The notes under the pieces were generated by a model. That model worked only from the letters and a program-made list of their open reading frames with translations, made no database searches and was not told where the DNA came from. A DNA stretch of 47,251 nt, from positions 1 through 47,251 of the forward strand of contig JAFWWO010000016.1 of NCBI GenBank assembly GCA_017523325.1, read 5' to 3'. This DNA is from Anaerotignum sp. Lineage in GTDB: Bacteria; Bacillota; Clostridia; Lachnospirales; Anaerotignaceae. Position 1 is the first letter of the stretch. Every line of letters starts with the position of its first letter. Positions 1-8,234 of the stretch are shown here, in pieces. The translations under genes were made by a program, and so were the position numbers.

Positions 1-2
1 CT

Positions 3-101
3 TCGGCATGGTATTACTTTGAGATTATCGAGGCTGCAAACAGCCATGAATACGAGGGCAGACGTCCTAATGAGAATTGGATTTCCATCATAACGAACTA
101 A
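3..101 (+). CDS. C-terminal end of a probable S-layer-homology (SLH) domain protein (partial)
   Basis: An open frame enters from the left edge and stops with TAA at 99-101, giving 32 residues. The tail carries WYYFEIIEAANSHEYEG. It resembles the last half of an SLH repeat as it occurs at the C-terminus of many clostridial surface proteins, where W-YY-I-EA-N-H-Y is recurrent. SLH domains anchor secreted proteins to the cell wall. Only this fragment is visible, so the rest of the protein and its function cannot be judged. The gene is followed by a strong terminator. Confidence 0.45.
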   Translation, partial: SAWYYFEIIEAANSHEYEGRRPNENWISIITN

Positions 102-145
102 AGAATACGGTTACAAAAAAGATTGATTTTTAGAAATATTCCATA

Positions 146-187
146 AAAACAACGGCGGCAGGGAAAAATCCCCGCCGCTGTTGTTTT
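146..187 (+). terminator. Rho-independent terminator, possibly bidirectional
   Basis: Arms rich in GCGGC (about 148-163 and 169-183) enclose an AAAAAT loop and are flanked by A and T runs. It ends the SLH-type gene and may also serve gpr from the other strand. Confidence 0.85.
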
Positions 188-275
188 ATCATTTTTTCTG
201 TGCAATATGAAAGGATTGCATGATTTTTAAGCCATATTTAAGGAGAGCTTGCCCGCTGTCGCTTTATTTTCAGTG

Positions 276-1295
276 TCAGCTGTATTTATTGATATCCTCC
301 ATGGTGATGCCGGGATGCAGGGCGATATTGATGCCGTTGGCAATGATGTTTGCAAGCCTGTCAATGACGGCATCGACCTCTTTGGGTGTAACGAACATAT
401 TCCCTGTGTAGGGGTCAAGAATATCGGTAATCATTTGGTATTTTTCTTCCTGCTCCAGATGGCGGAGGGTTTCGTAAAATGCGGAGCCTTCTTTCGTTTC
501 TCGTATCATTTCCCCCAGTATCCGATCCATGGTGTCATTGACCAGTGTAGCGGCATCTACGACTGTCGGCACGCCTATGGCAATCACGGGAATCCCAAGG
601 CTTTCCTCGTCCAGCATCATGCGCTTGTTTCCCACACCGGCACCGGGCGCCACACCGGTATCCGCCATCTGTATAGCGGCATTGATGCGGTTGGAGCGAC
701 GGGCGGCTAAGGCATCAATGGCAATGAGCAGGGAGGGGTGCATTTTGTCCACAATTCCCTTGAGGATTTCTCCTGTTTCGATGCCTGTAATCCCCATAAC
801 GCCGGGGCTGACGGCGGCTACGGGGCGGACGGTTTCCTCAATTTCCTCCGGCAAGGTGCCTTGCAGGTGGCGAGTGACTAATATTTTGGAAACCACCTTA
901 GGCCCCAGGGCATCGGGAGTAATATTCCAGTTGCCCAGACCGGCCACCAGAATACAGTCGTCCTCCTTCAGATTTGTCAGAGAACGAATATTTTCTGCCA
1001 AAAGGCGAATGATTTTTTCATGACATTCCACGTCATTTTCCTTGAGCTTTTCCGATTCAATGGTGATATAATTCCCCATGGGTTTGCCCATCAGCCGACT
1101 GCCTTCCTCCGAAACGATGCGTACATGGGTCAGATTATAGTCTTTTTCCTCTTGTGTTTTGACCTCTATACCGTCAGGCTCATCGGTATCTTTTGTAAGG
1201 CCTAACCCTGCCCTTGCCATTTCTCTGGCTTCCACTGCCAAGTCTGTTCGTACGGAAAAGGAGTTTTGGCGTTGATTTTCCTTCTGTTGTTCCAT
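276..1295 (-). CDS. gpr: Germination protease GPR
   Basis: GPR is the aspartic-type protease that degrades small acid-soluble spore proteins (SASPs) in the spore core at germination. The 339 residues match the family length. The N-terminal SVRTDLAVEARE segment resembles the SASP cleavage site and is where the zymogen self-processes. Further conserved blocks are GLGNWNITPDALGP, SPGVMGITGIETGEI, IAIDALAARR and GVGNKRMMLDEESLGIPVIAIGVPTVVDA. The start at 1295 has AGGAAGGGTG just upstream. The gene stands alone, with a weak sigma-G-like promoter upstream. Assignment is firm. Expression in the forespore is family knowledge. Confidence 0.97.
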   Translation of the reverse strand: MEQQKENQRQNSFSVRTDLAVEAREMARAGLGLTKDTDEPDGIEVKTQEEKDYNLTHVRIVSEEGSRLMGKPMGNYITIESEKLKENDVECHEKIIRLLAENIRSLTNLKEDDCILVAGLGNWNITPDALGPKVVSKILVTRHLQGTLPEEIEETVRPVAAVSPGVMGITGIETGEILKGIVDKMHPSLLIAIDALAARRSNRINAAIQMADTGVAPGAGVGNKRMMLDEESLGIPVIAIGVPTVVDAATLVNDTMDRILGEMIRETKEGSAFYETLRHLEQEEKYQMITDILDPYTGNMFVTPKEVDAVIDRLANIIANGINIALHPGITMEDINKYS

Positions 1296-1323
1296 ATGTT
1301 TACACCCTTCCTATTTTTTTGAA

Positions 1324-1352
1324 TATTTTTTCCGCAGTTTTGAAATATATTC
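1324..1352 (-). promoter_or_regulatory. Candidate sigma-G/sigma-F promoter of gpr
   Basis: On the minus strand a GAATA -35 (1348-1352) is followed after 17 nt by AAAAATA (1324-1330). The -35 fits the forespore consensus well and the -10 matches CATAATA at 5 of 7 positions. The spacing equals that of the much better spoVA promoter in this window. Weak by sequence alone. Confidence 0.35.
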
Positions 1353-1439
1353 ATTGACTTATTTCCATTCATCGGGTAGAATATATTGTGTTGAATTAAC
1401 CATGGGGCAAAAATGAGAGAAACAAGCCCTTACCGTGTC

Positions 1440-1500
1440 GGAGGAATTTGTCCTCAAATTGGTTAATGGTAATTGAAAAAGCGATATTCCCCAATATCGG
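1440..1500 (+). promoter_or_regulatory. Two hairpins in the rpsT leader
   Basis: A five-bp stem (GAGGA at 1441-1445 with TCCTC at 1451-1455) is followed by a perfect seven-bp stem with a CCCC loop (1482-1488 with 1493-1499), about 26 nt before the rpsT ribosome-binding site. No U-run follows, so these are not terminators. Ribosomal protein leaders often bind their own product, so autoregulation by S20 is possible but inferred. Confidence 0.4.
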
Positions 1501-1539
1501 AAAAACAGGAAGAATTATTATTTTTAGGAGGAACTTACA

Positions 1540-1800
1540 TTGGCTAATATTAAATCTGCTAAAAAAAGAATCAAAGTCATCAACAAGAAAACATTGAGAA
1601 ATAAAATGATTAAATCTCAGGTAAAAACAGCGATGAAGAAGGTTATCGTTGCTGTAAATGCAGGAGATAAGGAAGTTGCTTCCGCAGCTCTGAAAAACGC
1701 AACTTCTGCTATTGATAGAGCATATATCAAAGGAATCTACCACAAGAACACAGTGGCAAGAAAGAAATCTTCCCTGACAAGACTGGTAAACAGCCTTTAA
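1540..1800 (+). CDS. rpsT: 30S ribosomal protein S20
   Basis: S20 is a primary 16S rRNA-binding protein of the small subunit. The 86 residues begin with the diagnostic (M)ANIKSAKKRIKV, are rich in Lys, and contain NKMIKSQVKTAMKK and the conserved AYIKGIYHKNTVARKKS tail, as in other S20 proteins. The start codon is TTG at 1540. It is supported by AGGAGG at 1526-1531 and by the family N-terminus, which allows no other start. The gene is monocistronic between a structured leader and a strong terminator. Its location next to gpr is a common clostridial arrangement. Confidence 0.98.
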   Translation: MANIKSAKKRIKVINKKTLRNKMIKSQVKTAMKKVIVAVNAGDKEVASAALKNATSAIDRAYIKGIYHKNTVARKKSSLTRLVNSL

Positions 1801-1809
1801 TTTCGACGC

Positions 1810-1837
1810 AAAAGGATACCCACTGTGGTATCCTTTT
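1810..1837 (+). terminator. rpsT terminator
   Basis: A perfect AAAAGGATACC / GGTATCCTTTT stem with a six-base loop is followed by T-rich sequence. Confidence 0.92.
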
Positions 1838-1883
1838 ATGTTATATGGGGAACATGGAAAATCAGGGAAGGATGAATGATTTT

Positions 1884-2300
1884 ATGACAGAAAGATTTGA
1901 GAAAGTAATGGAAAATCATCATAAAGGCTATAATTGTGCCCAAGCTGTTGCCTGTGCGTATAGCGATTTGTATGGTGTTGGAGAAAAGGAAGCGTTTCGT
2001 GCCACAGAATGTTTTGGACAAGGCATGGCGGTGATGGGTCCTTGTGGCGCGGTTTCCGCTATGGCGTATTTGGTGGGGCTGAAGGTATCCGATGCCAATT
2101 TGGAGGCACCCGGTTCAAAGCTGGATTGTTATGCGACTCTACGCCCGATGACAAAGGCCTTTATCGAAAAAAATAAATCCATGTATTGTAGCGAGCTGAA
2201 GGGCGTGGAAACAGGCGTTGTGCTCAGAAGCTGCCCCGGCTGTATGCAAGATGCGGCAGAAATCATTGAAAAACATTTATTAAAGGAAGAAACGGAATAA
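1884..2300 (+). CDS. C_GCAxxG_C_C family protein (putative redox-active, Cys-rich)
   Basis: The protein carries the family signature in order: YNCAQAVA, then GPCGAVSAMAYLVG (the GCAxxG-like motif, here PCGAVSA), then a C in the LDCYA segment and a C-terminal RSCPGC. These cysteines are thought to bind metal or act in redox chemistry, but no reaction is established. I chose ATG 1884, with AGGGAAGG at 1864-1871. ATG 1845 lies only seven bases past the rpsT terminator and has no ribosome-binding site, and ATG 1872 is too close to one. The length from 1884 is 138 residues. The gene stands alone between two terminators. Confidence 0.85.
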   Translation: MTERFEKVMENHHKGYNCAQAVACAYSDLYGVGEKEAFRATECFGQGMAVMGPCGAVSAMAYLVGLKVSDANLEAPGSKLDCYATLRPMTKAFIEKNKSMYCSELKGVETGVVLRSCPGCMQDAAEIIEKHLLKEETE

Positions 2301-2307
2301 AACTTTT

Positions 2308-2337
2308 GCGTCGATATGGGTATGTATCGGCGTTTTT
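2308..2337 (+). terminator. Terminator after the Cys-rich gene
   Basis: A nine-bp GCGTCGATA / TATCGGCGT stem (two G-U pairs) with an eight-base loop is followed by five Ts. Confidence 0.75.
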
Positions 2338-2446
2338 CTTTGGGAAATGCAGTACGAAAACTATCGCTATTTTCCGGCAATTATGATAGACTGAACTTAG
2401 GAAAAAATTGTGTAAACCCGCAGAACCGTATGGAAGGAGGAATTTT

Positions 2447-3751
2447 GTGAATTTTGTGGATATGATTATAAAAAAGAGAGAAGGCGGAAAGCTCTCGAAA
2501 GAGGAGATTGCATTTTTCGTAAAGGGAGTGACCGATGGCTCTCTGCCGGATTATCAGATATCCTCTTTTCTGATGGCGGCTTTTTTGAAGGGTATGGATA
2601 CAGAGGAAACTGCCTGCCTGACCATGGAGATGGCACATTCCGGCGGAATGTTTGACCTTTCTTCGGTAGAGGGCTTTAAGGTGGATAAGCATAGCACCGG
2701 CGGTGTGGCGGACACCACTACGCTGGTGTTGGCGCCTCTTGTGGCGTCAGTGGGTGTGCCCGTTGTGAAAATGAGCGGCAGAGGATTAGGCTTTTCCGGC
2801 GGTACCATTGATAAGCTGGAGTCTATCCCCGGCTTTCGGGTGGACGTTTCTGAGGAAGAAGCCCTGGGTTTTGCCAAAGCCGGCAATATTGTATTAATGA
2901 GTCAGACGGAAAACCTGACGCCGGCAGATAAAAAGCTCTATGCACTGCGAGATGTGACGGGAACGGTGGATAGTATCCCTTTAATTGCGGCAAGCATCAT
3001 GTCGAAAAAAATTGCCGCCGGTGCTGATGGTATTGTTTTGGACGTAAAATGCGGCAGCGGCGCCTTTATGAAAGACTTGGAAAGTGCGGAAAAGCTGGCG
3101 ACAACTATGGTTGAAATGGGGCGTCATGTGGGACGGAAGGTGACGGCGGTCATCAGCGGTATGGATCAGCCTTTAGGCATGAATATCGGCAACAGTTTGG
3201 AGGTAATGGAGGCGATTCATGTATTAAAAGGCGAGGTCGGCGGTGATTTGCTGGAGGTTTCTCTCATTTTGGGTGCAAATATGTTGCTGTTGGCAGGCAG
3301 AGTGAAAACAGAAGCAGAGGGCAAAGCACTTTTGCTGGAACAGATTAAAAACGGCGAGGGCTTGAAAAAATTTACGGAATTACTTCGCCAGCAGGGTGGC
3401 GATATTGGTATTATTGAGGATTTTTCGTTATTGCCTCTTTCTCCGGCAGTTCTTTCTGTAAAAGCGGAAAAAAACGGTTATTTGACTCACATGGATACAG
3501 CACTCATTGGGCGTGCGGCACAAGAAACCGGTGCCGGCAGAGCCTATAAGGAACAGCCTTTGGATTTTGGTGCAGGTATCGTCATGAAAAAAAGATTGGG
3601 CGATGCAATAACTGCCGGTGAGGAGATGGCAGTTATTCATAGCCAAACAGAGCAAAAATGCCAAAGTGCGGCAAGCTATATACAGCAGGCAATCACCATT
3701 GGCGAAAAGCCGGAGCCTTTGCCGCCTTTGATTTTGAGAATCATATCATAA
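2447..3751 (+). CDS. pdp: Pyrimidine-nucleoside phosphorylase
   Basis: The enzyme cleaves uridine, thymidine and deoxyuridine with phosphate to the free base and (deoxy)ribose-1-phosphate. The sequence shows the family start [15 protein letters not shown], the signature [12 protein letters not shown] with phosphate-binding Lys and His, [21 protein letters not shown], and [11 protein letters not shown]. The 434 residues fit the Bacillus Pdp length. I chose GTG 2447 because AAGGAGG lies at 2434-2440 and the protein then starts like its homologues. An upstream ATG at 2408 would add 13 atypical residues. deoB follows 38 nt later and uses the sugar phosphate made here, so the two form a nucleoside-salvage operon. 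Confidence 0.95.
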   Translation: MNFVDMIIKKREGGKLSKEEIAFFVKGVTDGSLPDYQISSFLMAAFLKGMDTEETACLTMEMAHSGGMFDLSSVEGFKVDKHSTGGVADTTTLVLAPLVASVGVPVVKMSGRGLGFSGGTIDKLESIPGFRVDVSEEEALGFAKAGNIVLMSQTENLTPADKKLYALRDVTGTVDSIPLIAASIMSKKIAAGADGIVLDVKCGSGAFMKDLESAEKLATTMVEMGRHVGRKVTAVISGMDQPLGMNIGNSLEVMEAIHVLKGEVGGDLLEVSLILGANMLLLAGRVKTEAEGKALLLEQIKNGEGLKKFTELLRQQGGDIGIIEDFSLLPLSPAVLSVKAEKNGYLTHMDTALIGRAAQETGAGRAYKEQPLDFGAGIVMKKRLGDAITAGEEMAVIHSQTEQKCQSAASYIQQAITIGEKPEPLPPLILRIIS

Positions 3752-3789
3752 GTATGAAAAACTGTAAAAACGATAGAAAGGATGATGGT

Positions 3790-4968
3790 ATGAAACGAGC
3801 AATTATTATCGTGCTGGATAGCGTGGGAATTGGAGAATTGCCTGATGCGGCAGATTTTGGTGATGTGGGCAGCAATACATTGGTCAATATCAAAAAAGCA
3901 AGACCCCAAACGGATCTGAAACATTTATGCGACTTGGGTCTTGGCAATATCCAAGGGGAGGAAATTGCTCTTTTGGGAAAGGTGGAATCACCCAAAGGTG
4001 CTTTTGGCAAAATGGCAGAAAAATCCATCGGTAAGGATACCACTACGGGCCATTGGGAAATGGCGGGCATCATTACCAAAAGACCGTTTCCCACCTATAC
4101 AGAAAACGGTTTTCCCAAAGAGGTCATAGATGCTTTTGAGGAGGCCATCGGTACGAAAATACTGGGGAACTATGCCGCTTCCGGCACAGAAATCATCAAT
4201 GTGCTGGGGGAGGAGCATATGAAAACAGGCTATCCCATTGTCTATACCTCTGCCGACAGCGTGTTCCAGATTGCCGCTCATGAGGAGATTATTCCTGTGG
4301 AAAAGCTGTATGAAATCTGCACAAAGGCCAGAAAAATCCTGACAGGAGAGCATGGTGTGGCTCGTGTCATTGCCCGTCCTTTTACCGGCAATAAAAATGG
4401 AGCGTTTACCCGTACCAAAAACAGAAAGGACTTTTCTCTGGAGCCTACGGGCGTGACAATTCTGGACTTAGCGAAAGAAAAAGGCATGAATGTGACGGCA
4501 ATCGGGAAAATCGAAGATATTTTTGAGCACCGTGGCATGACCCGCACAGACCACACTACCAATAACCATGATGGCATTGAAAAAACCATTCTTTATACAA
4601 AGGAAGCATTTGAGGGGATTTTGTTCACCAATCTGGTGGATACGGATATGATTTACGGCCATCGCAATGATGTGGAAGGCTATGCCTCTGCATTGGAGTA
4701 TTTTGATAGCAAATTGCCGGAAATCATAGCGGAAATGAAGGAGGAGGATATTCTGTTCATTACGGCGGACCATGGTTGTGACCCGACGACACCCGGTACT
4801 GACCATTCCCGTGAATATGTGCCTATTTTGGTTTATGGTAAACGGGTGAAGGCAGGCGTGGATTTAGGTGTGCGTAAAACATTTGCCGATTTGGGACAGA
4901 CCGTTTCCGAATATCTGGACTTGGGTGCAAATTTTGAGGCGGAGAGCTTTTTATCCGATATATTGTAA
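3790..4968 (+). CDS. deoB: Phosphopentomutase
   Basis: DeoB interconverts (deoxy)ribose-1-phosphate and -5-phosphate, linking nucleoside breakdown to the pentose pathway. It belongs to the alkaline-phosphatase superfamily and needs Mn2+. Visible metal and catalytic motifs are [16 protein letters not shown] near the N-terminus, [13 protein letters not shown] with the catalytic Thr, and [20 protein letters not shown] near the C-terminus. The 392 residues match the family. I chose ATG 3790, preceded by GAAAGGATGATGG. A longer frame from 3658 would overlap pdp and has no homologous N-terminus. Transcribed with pdp. Confidence 0.97.
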   Translation: MKRAIIIVLDSVGIGELPDAADFGDVGSNTLVNIKKARPQTDLKHLCDLGLGNIQGEEIALLGKVESPKGAFGKMAEKSIGKDTTTGHWEMAGIITKRPFPTYTENGFPKEVIDAFEEAIGTKILGNYAASGTEIINVLGEEHMKTGYPIVYTSADSVFQIAAHEEIIPVEKLYEICTKARKILTGEHGVARVIARPFTGNKNGAFTRTKNRKDFSLEPTGVTILDLAKEKGMNVTAIGKIEDIFEHRGMTRTDHTTNNHDGIEKTILYTKEAFEGILFTNLVDTDMIYGHRNDVEGYASALEYFDSKLPEIIAEMKEEDILFITADHGCDPTTPGTDHSREYVPILVYGKRVKAGVDLGVRKTFADLGQTVSEYLDLGANFEAESFLSDIL

Positions 4969-5025
4969 TGGGATAAAACAGCAAAACAAGGGCATACTGC
5001 TCTTATAGCGAAAGGAGTGGTATGC

Positions 5026-5205
5026 GTGAAAAAATACAAATGCGCGGTATGTGATTATATTTATGATGAAGCAAAGGGTGAGCCGAGAAACGGTATCCCC
5101 GAAATGACGGAATGGGAGCATCTGCCCCGGGATTATACTTGCCCTGAATGTGGAGTGAATAAAGAGTCCTTTGCCCTGTATGAGGAAATGACAACCATTA
5201 AATGA
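5026..5205 (+). CDS. Rubredoxin
   Basis: A 59-residue iron-binding electron carrier. Both Fe-ligand pairs are present: CAVC near the N-terminus and CPECGVNKESF near the C-terminus, with YIYDEAKG and LPRDYTCPECG in the usual positions. Rubredoxins serve oxidative-stress reductases in anaerobes. GTG 5026 is preferred, with AAAGGAG at 5011-5017. A GTG at 5017 lies inside that ribosome-binding site. It follows deoB by 57 nt and might be read through from that operon, since I see no terminator in between. Confidence 0.93.
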   Translation: MKKYKCAVCDYIYDEAKGEPRNGIPEMTEWEHLPRDYTCPECGVNKESFALYEEMTTIK

Positions 5206-5272
5206 TACCTCTTGTAGCAAGCCCGAGATATTTTATGGCGGCAAGATGGAATTTTATGAAGGAAGAAAGCTA

Positions 5273-5301
5273 TTGTTTTTATGTTGGGAATATGATATAC
5301 T
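5273..5301 (+). promoter_or_regulatory. Sigma-A promoter of the upstream leader RNA
   Basis: TTGTTT (5273-5278), exactly 17 nt, then TATACT (5296-5301). The predicted transcript starts near 5308 and meets a terminator at 5385-5427. Confidence 0.75.
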
Positions 5302-5307
5302 CTTGCT

Positions 5308-5427
5308 GTAAGTCAATATCGGTATTGTTGGTGCAAAGTCTTATCTAACCATGCGAGAGACAGAGCAATGATGATACAACCATGAATGAAGCTATGATGC
5401 ATCCCCGTGTGTGTAGCTTCATTTTTT
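5308..5427 (+). ncRNA. Candidate ~120-nt small RNA or cis-regulatory leader
   Basis: A strong promoter and a strong terminator enclose about 120 nt without a credible gene. The 5' part can form a CAATA / TATTG stem with a TCGG loop (about 5315-5328). The middle, GTGCAAAGTCTTATCTAACC, looks single-stranded. I could not assign it to a riboswitch class. Part of it (GCAAAG then CTAA) faintly recalls the c-di-GMP-I aptamer core, but the helices of that class are not there. It may be a free-standing sRNA or an attenuator for the operon beginning at 5690. Confidence 0.45.
5385..5427 (+). terminator. Terminator of the leader RNA
   Basis: A ten-bp AATGAAGCTA / TAGCTTCATT stem is followed by six Ts. 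It lies about 260 nt before the first gene of the Dlt-like operon. Confidence 0.85.
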
Positions 5428-5609
5428 ATGCCCATGGCCGGAGGAAGAATTCAGTGCGGGCGATATGGAGAGTTCTGCCCATAGTCCTTGTGTGCCTGCT
5501 GCTTTACCTTACTACAGGCGGTAGTGCGGCAACGCAGAATGGCATAACTTGTAGGAAAGCCTTTCTTGGCGTATGGGGGAATAGAATTGCCGACATATGG
5601 TATATTACC
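5428..5609 (+). other. Gene-free stretch with long-range pairing potential
   Basis: Between the leader terminator and the second promoter I find no convincing gene. Around 5500-5540 an ACTAC / GTAGT hairpin sits on top of a TGCTGC / GCGGCA helix and a TGCC / GGCA helix, so a structured RNA is possible if transcription reads through the terminator. A long frame here (5382-5717) is rejected because it spans a terminator and a promoter. Confidence 0.35.
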
Positions 5610-5638
5610 TTGACGGAAGGAAAGGGAGGTGCTATACT
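5610..5638 (+). promoter_or_regulatory. Sigma-A promoter of the Dlt-like operon
   Basis: TTGACG (5610-5615), 17 nt, TATACT (5633-5638). It is one of the strongest promoters in the window. It gives a leader of about 45 nt before the ATG at 5690, with a GAGGAGG ribosome-binding site. Confidence 0.85.
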
Positions 5639-5689
5639 CAAAAAAGTTGCGAGAGAAGCGAGTTTTCCTAAAGAATCGAGGAGGAAAGC

Positions 5690-7210
5690 ATGGTTAGAAA
5701 TATATTGGAATATTTAGAGGCTATGGCAAAACGATTGCCGAAAAAAACAGCATTTTCCTCCGCCGAGGGAAATCTGACCTTTCTGGAGTTGGAGCAGACA
5801 GCAAAAAAAATCGGCACCTATCTGCTTCGCTTTGGTGGGAAGAATTGCCCTATGGCAGTGATGATGCAGAAAACACCTCTTTCTGTGGCGGCGTTTTTGG
5901 GCTGTGTGTATAGCGGGAATTTTTATACACCTATTGATGTAACCATGCCGAAGGAGAGAATCCTTTCCATATTAAATACCTTACAGCCCGGCGTGCTTTT
6001 GATTGATGAAAAAAGCCAAAAACAGGCATCGGCATTGGAATATACAGGGGAAATCGTTGTTTTAGAGGAAATCTTGGAAACAAAAGTGGAAGAGGAAAAG
6101 CTGGCGCAAATCAGGCAAAATGCCATCGATACCGACCCGCTGTATGCCTTGTTTACCTCCGGTTCAACGGGTGTGCCGAAAGGAGTGATTATCAGCCATC
6201 AGTCTGTCATTAACCTGACCGAATGGTATACAGAAGCTTTCCATATCACGGAGCAGGAAATCATCGGCAATCAGGCGCCTTTTTATTTCGATTCCTCTGT
6301 GAAGGATTTGTATGCCGTGTTGAAAACAGGGGCGCAGATGGATATTATTCCGAAGATGTTGTTTTCCTTCCCTATTAAACTTTTGGCGTATTTGGAGGAA
6401 AAGCAAATCAATTATATCGATTGGGTACCGTCCGCCCTGTGCATTGTGGCCAATACGGGTGCCTTGGAAAACATACGCCCCTCTGCTTTGCGAAAAATTA
6501 TGTTTTGTGGTGAAGCCATGCCCACAAAGCAATATAATATGTGGAAAGAAAAGTACCCCGATGCATTGTTTGCCAATATTTACGGTCCGACGGAAACAAC
6601 GGTGGATTGCACCTATTATATCGTTGACCGAGAATTTGCTGATGATGAACCATTGCCCATTGGCTATGGCTGCCGCAACACCGATGTATTTATTTTGAAC
6701 GGCGACAGATTGGCGCAGCAGGGCGAAAGCGGCGAGCTTTGCGTAAGAGGGCGTTGTCTTGCCCTTGGTTACTATAACAATCCGGAAAAAACGGCGGAGG
6801 CATTTATACAAAATCCGCTGAATCCCCATTATCCGGAAAAAATTTATAAAACAGGGGATATTGCCAAATATAATGAGCGGGGCGAAATTGTATTTTTAGC
6901 AAGAAAAGACCATCAAATCAAGCACATGGGTCATCGTATTGAACTGGGCGAAATCGAAACAGCGGTGAACTCCATTGATTTGATAGAAAACGGCGTTTGC
7001 TTATATGATGAAGTAACCCAGCGGATTGTGCTGTTTTATTGCGGGGAGGCAGAGCAGGCATATATCCTGAAAAAATTGCGGGATAAGGTGCCGAAGTATA
7101 TGTTCCCCAATGTCATGATAAAAATGGAAAAAATGCCCCAGACTTTGAACGGAAAGATAGACAGATTGGCTTTGAAGGAGTATTATGATAGAGAACATCA
7201 AAATTCCTGA
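5690..7210 (+). CDS. dltA: DltA-like amino-acid adenylating enzyme (D-alanine--carrier protein ligase family)
   Basis: It activates an amino acid as acyl-AMP and loads it onto the carrier protein encoded two genes downstream. The 506 residues equal the DltA length. Adenylation motifs are complete: LFTSGSTGVPKGV (about 150), IYGPTETT, YKTGDIAKY, and the C-terminal NGKIDRLALK with the catalytic Lys. FYFDSSVKDLY and MFCGEAMP correspond to the DltA blocks holding the Asp that contacts the substrate amine and the Cys linked to D-Ala choice, so D-Ala is the likely substrate (from memory of DltA structures). First gene of a five-gene operon. Another small amino acid cannot be excluded. Confidence 0.85.
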   Translation: MVRNILEYLEAMAKRLPKKTAFSSAEGNLTFLELEQTAKKIGTYLLRFGGKNCPMAVMMQKTPLSVAAFLGCVYSGNFYTPIDVTMPKERILSILNTLQPGVLLIDEKSQKQASALEYTGEIVVLEEILETKVEEEKLAQIRQNAIDTDPLYALFTSGSTGVPKGVIISHQSVINLTEWYTEAFHITEQEIIGNQAPFYFDSSVKDLYAVLKTGAQMDIIPKMLFSFPIKLLAYLEEKQINYIDWVPSALCIVANTGALENIRPSALRKIMFCGEAMPTKQYNMWKEKYPDALFANIYGPTETTVDCTYYIVDREFADDEPLPIGYGCRNTDVFILNGDRLAQQGESGELCVRGRCLALGYYNNPEKTAEAFIQNPLNPHYPEKIYKTGDIAKYNERGEIVFLARKDHQIKHMGHRIELGEIETAVNSIDLIENGVCLYDEVTQRIVLFYCGEAEQAYILKKLRDKVPKYMFPNVMIKMEKMPQTLNGKIDRLALKEYYDREHQNS

Positions 7211-7982
7211 GAAATGGGCGGCTGAAATTGCCCAAAATATTTCCGGAGGAATGCGGACAAATTTTTATATATCAACCCAAACCCTGTTCCCCTTCATAGA
7301 GGAAGGAAGAGTCACCTGCCAACGTTTTCCGGGCGGCAGTTATTTCTTTGTGGAGGGGGAAAAGCAGATAGACCTCTATTTTTTTCTTGAGAAAGAAAAG
7401 AAACTGCAGCGCCTGCCTGATTTTCCGAAGCCTGTGGTGTTGGAGCAGGTAGCTATGGAAAAAGCAGACGTATCTCCCACGGCGGAGGAATGGCAGGCGA
7501 TAGGCTTTCAGCCCTATCTTAAGCGAAGGCGGCTGTTTTTGTCGGCAAAAAATGCACCCGTAGAGCAAAGGGAGATTCTGTTTGGGAACGAAACGGATTT
7601 GCCTGAAATTATAGATTTGATGCAGGAAAGCTTTGAACCTTACACTTCTGCTTTGCCTGATGCCGAAACCCTGCGAAAGGATTTGCGGGAAGGACGAGTT
7701 ATTGTGGCAAAGGAGAACGGGATTTTGTTGGGTTTTCTCCGTTTTGGCAGAGAAAAGAAGGTATCTGTTCTTTGGCAGATTGCCGTACCAAAGGTAGGAC
7801 AAGGCAAGGGTGTTGGCAGTGCATTGGTAAGGGATTGGCTGGCGCTGGAGCGGGCGGAAGTGACAAAATTCCAGCTCTGGGTCAGAGAGGATAATCCATC
7901 GGCGTGGAGAATGTATGAAAAACAGGGCTTTTTGCCTGATGGCAGAATGGCTCCGGTAATGATAAAAAAGAAAGGATTATGA
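7185..7982 (+). CDS. GNAT-family acyltransferase with an unknown N-terminal domain
   Basis: The C-terminal half (about residues 125-265) is a GNAT fold. It shows the acyl-CoA pyrophosphate loop GQGKGVGSALV and the ending LWVREDNPSAWRMYEKQGF. The first ~120 residues match nothing I recognise. The ATG at 7185 overlaps the end of the DltA-like gene by 26 nt and has AAGGAG at 7175-7180, so the two are translationally coupled. The carrier protein follows after 3 nt. This gene is not part of the classical dlt operon. It may modify or transfer the carrier-bound amino acid, or acylate the polymer building block. The role is inferred from position only. Confidence 0.75.
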   Translation: MIENIKIPEKWAAEIAQNISGGMRTNFYISTQTLFPFIEEGRVTCQRFPGGSYFFVEGEKQIDLYFFLEKEKKLQRLPDFPKPVVLEQVAMEKADVSPTAEEWQAIGFQPYLKRRRLFLSAKNAPVEQREILFGNETDLPEIIDLMQESFEPYTSALPDAETLRKDLREGRVIVAKENGILLGFLRFGREKKVSVLWQIAVPKVGQGKGVGSALVRDWLALERAEVTKFQLWVREDNPSAWRMYEKQGFLPDGRMAPVMIKKKGL

Positions 7983-7985
7983 AAA

Positions 7986-8213
7986 ATGGAAGCTTTAATG
8001 AGAATTTTGACGGAATTAAGACCTGATGTTGATTTTGAAGGGAATAAAGAGCTGGTTGACGGCGGGGAACTGGATTCCTTCGATATTGTTTCTCTGGTGG
8101 GGGAATTATGCGAAGAATACGATATTGAAATCGGTGCAGATGATATTGTGCCGGAAAATTTCAATTCCGTTGAGGCCATCTGGAACTTGGTGCAGAAGCT
8201 CCAGGAAGACTAA
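7986..8213 (+). CDS. dltC: DltC-like acyl/aminoacyl carrier protein
   Basis: A 75-residue acidic four-helix carrier protein. The phosphopantetheine attachment site is Ser31 in GELDSFDIV, equivalent to the DSL/DSF motif of carrier proteins. The helix after it (VSLVGELCEEYDIEI) and the DIVPENFNSVEAIW segment are typical of DltC-like carriers. It presumably accepts the amino acid from the ligase encoded two genes upstream and presents it to the MBOAT encoded next. The spacing to the preceding gene is 3 nt. The start ATG has AAAGAAAGGA upstream. Confidence 0.88.
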   Translation: MEALMRILTELRPDVDFEGNKELVDGGELDSFDIVSLVGELCEEYDIEIGADDIVPENFNSVEAIWNLVQKLQED

Positions 8214-8234
8214 GAGAGTTTAGGTGAAACGGAT

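Noticed and set aside
249..710. A 153-residue frame on the plus strand
   Set aside because: It lies entirely antisense to gpr.
5308..5384. c-di-GMP-I riboswitch
   Set aside because: GCAAAG and CTAA occur in the right order, but the flanking helices and GNRA tetraloop are missing.
5382..5717. A 111-residue frame with a hydrophobic segment upstream of the Dlt-like operon
   Set aside because: It starts inside the leader-RNA terminator and runs through the operon promoter and past the real start at 5690. It has no ribosome-binding site.
6164..6829. A 221-residue minus-strand frame
   Set aside because: It lies inside the DltA-like gene on the opposite strand and has no promoter, ribosome-binding site or recognisable motif.
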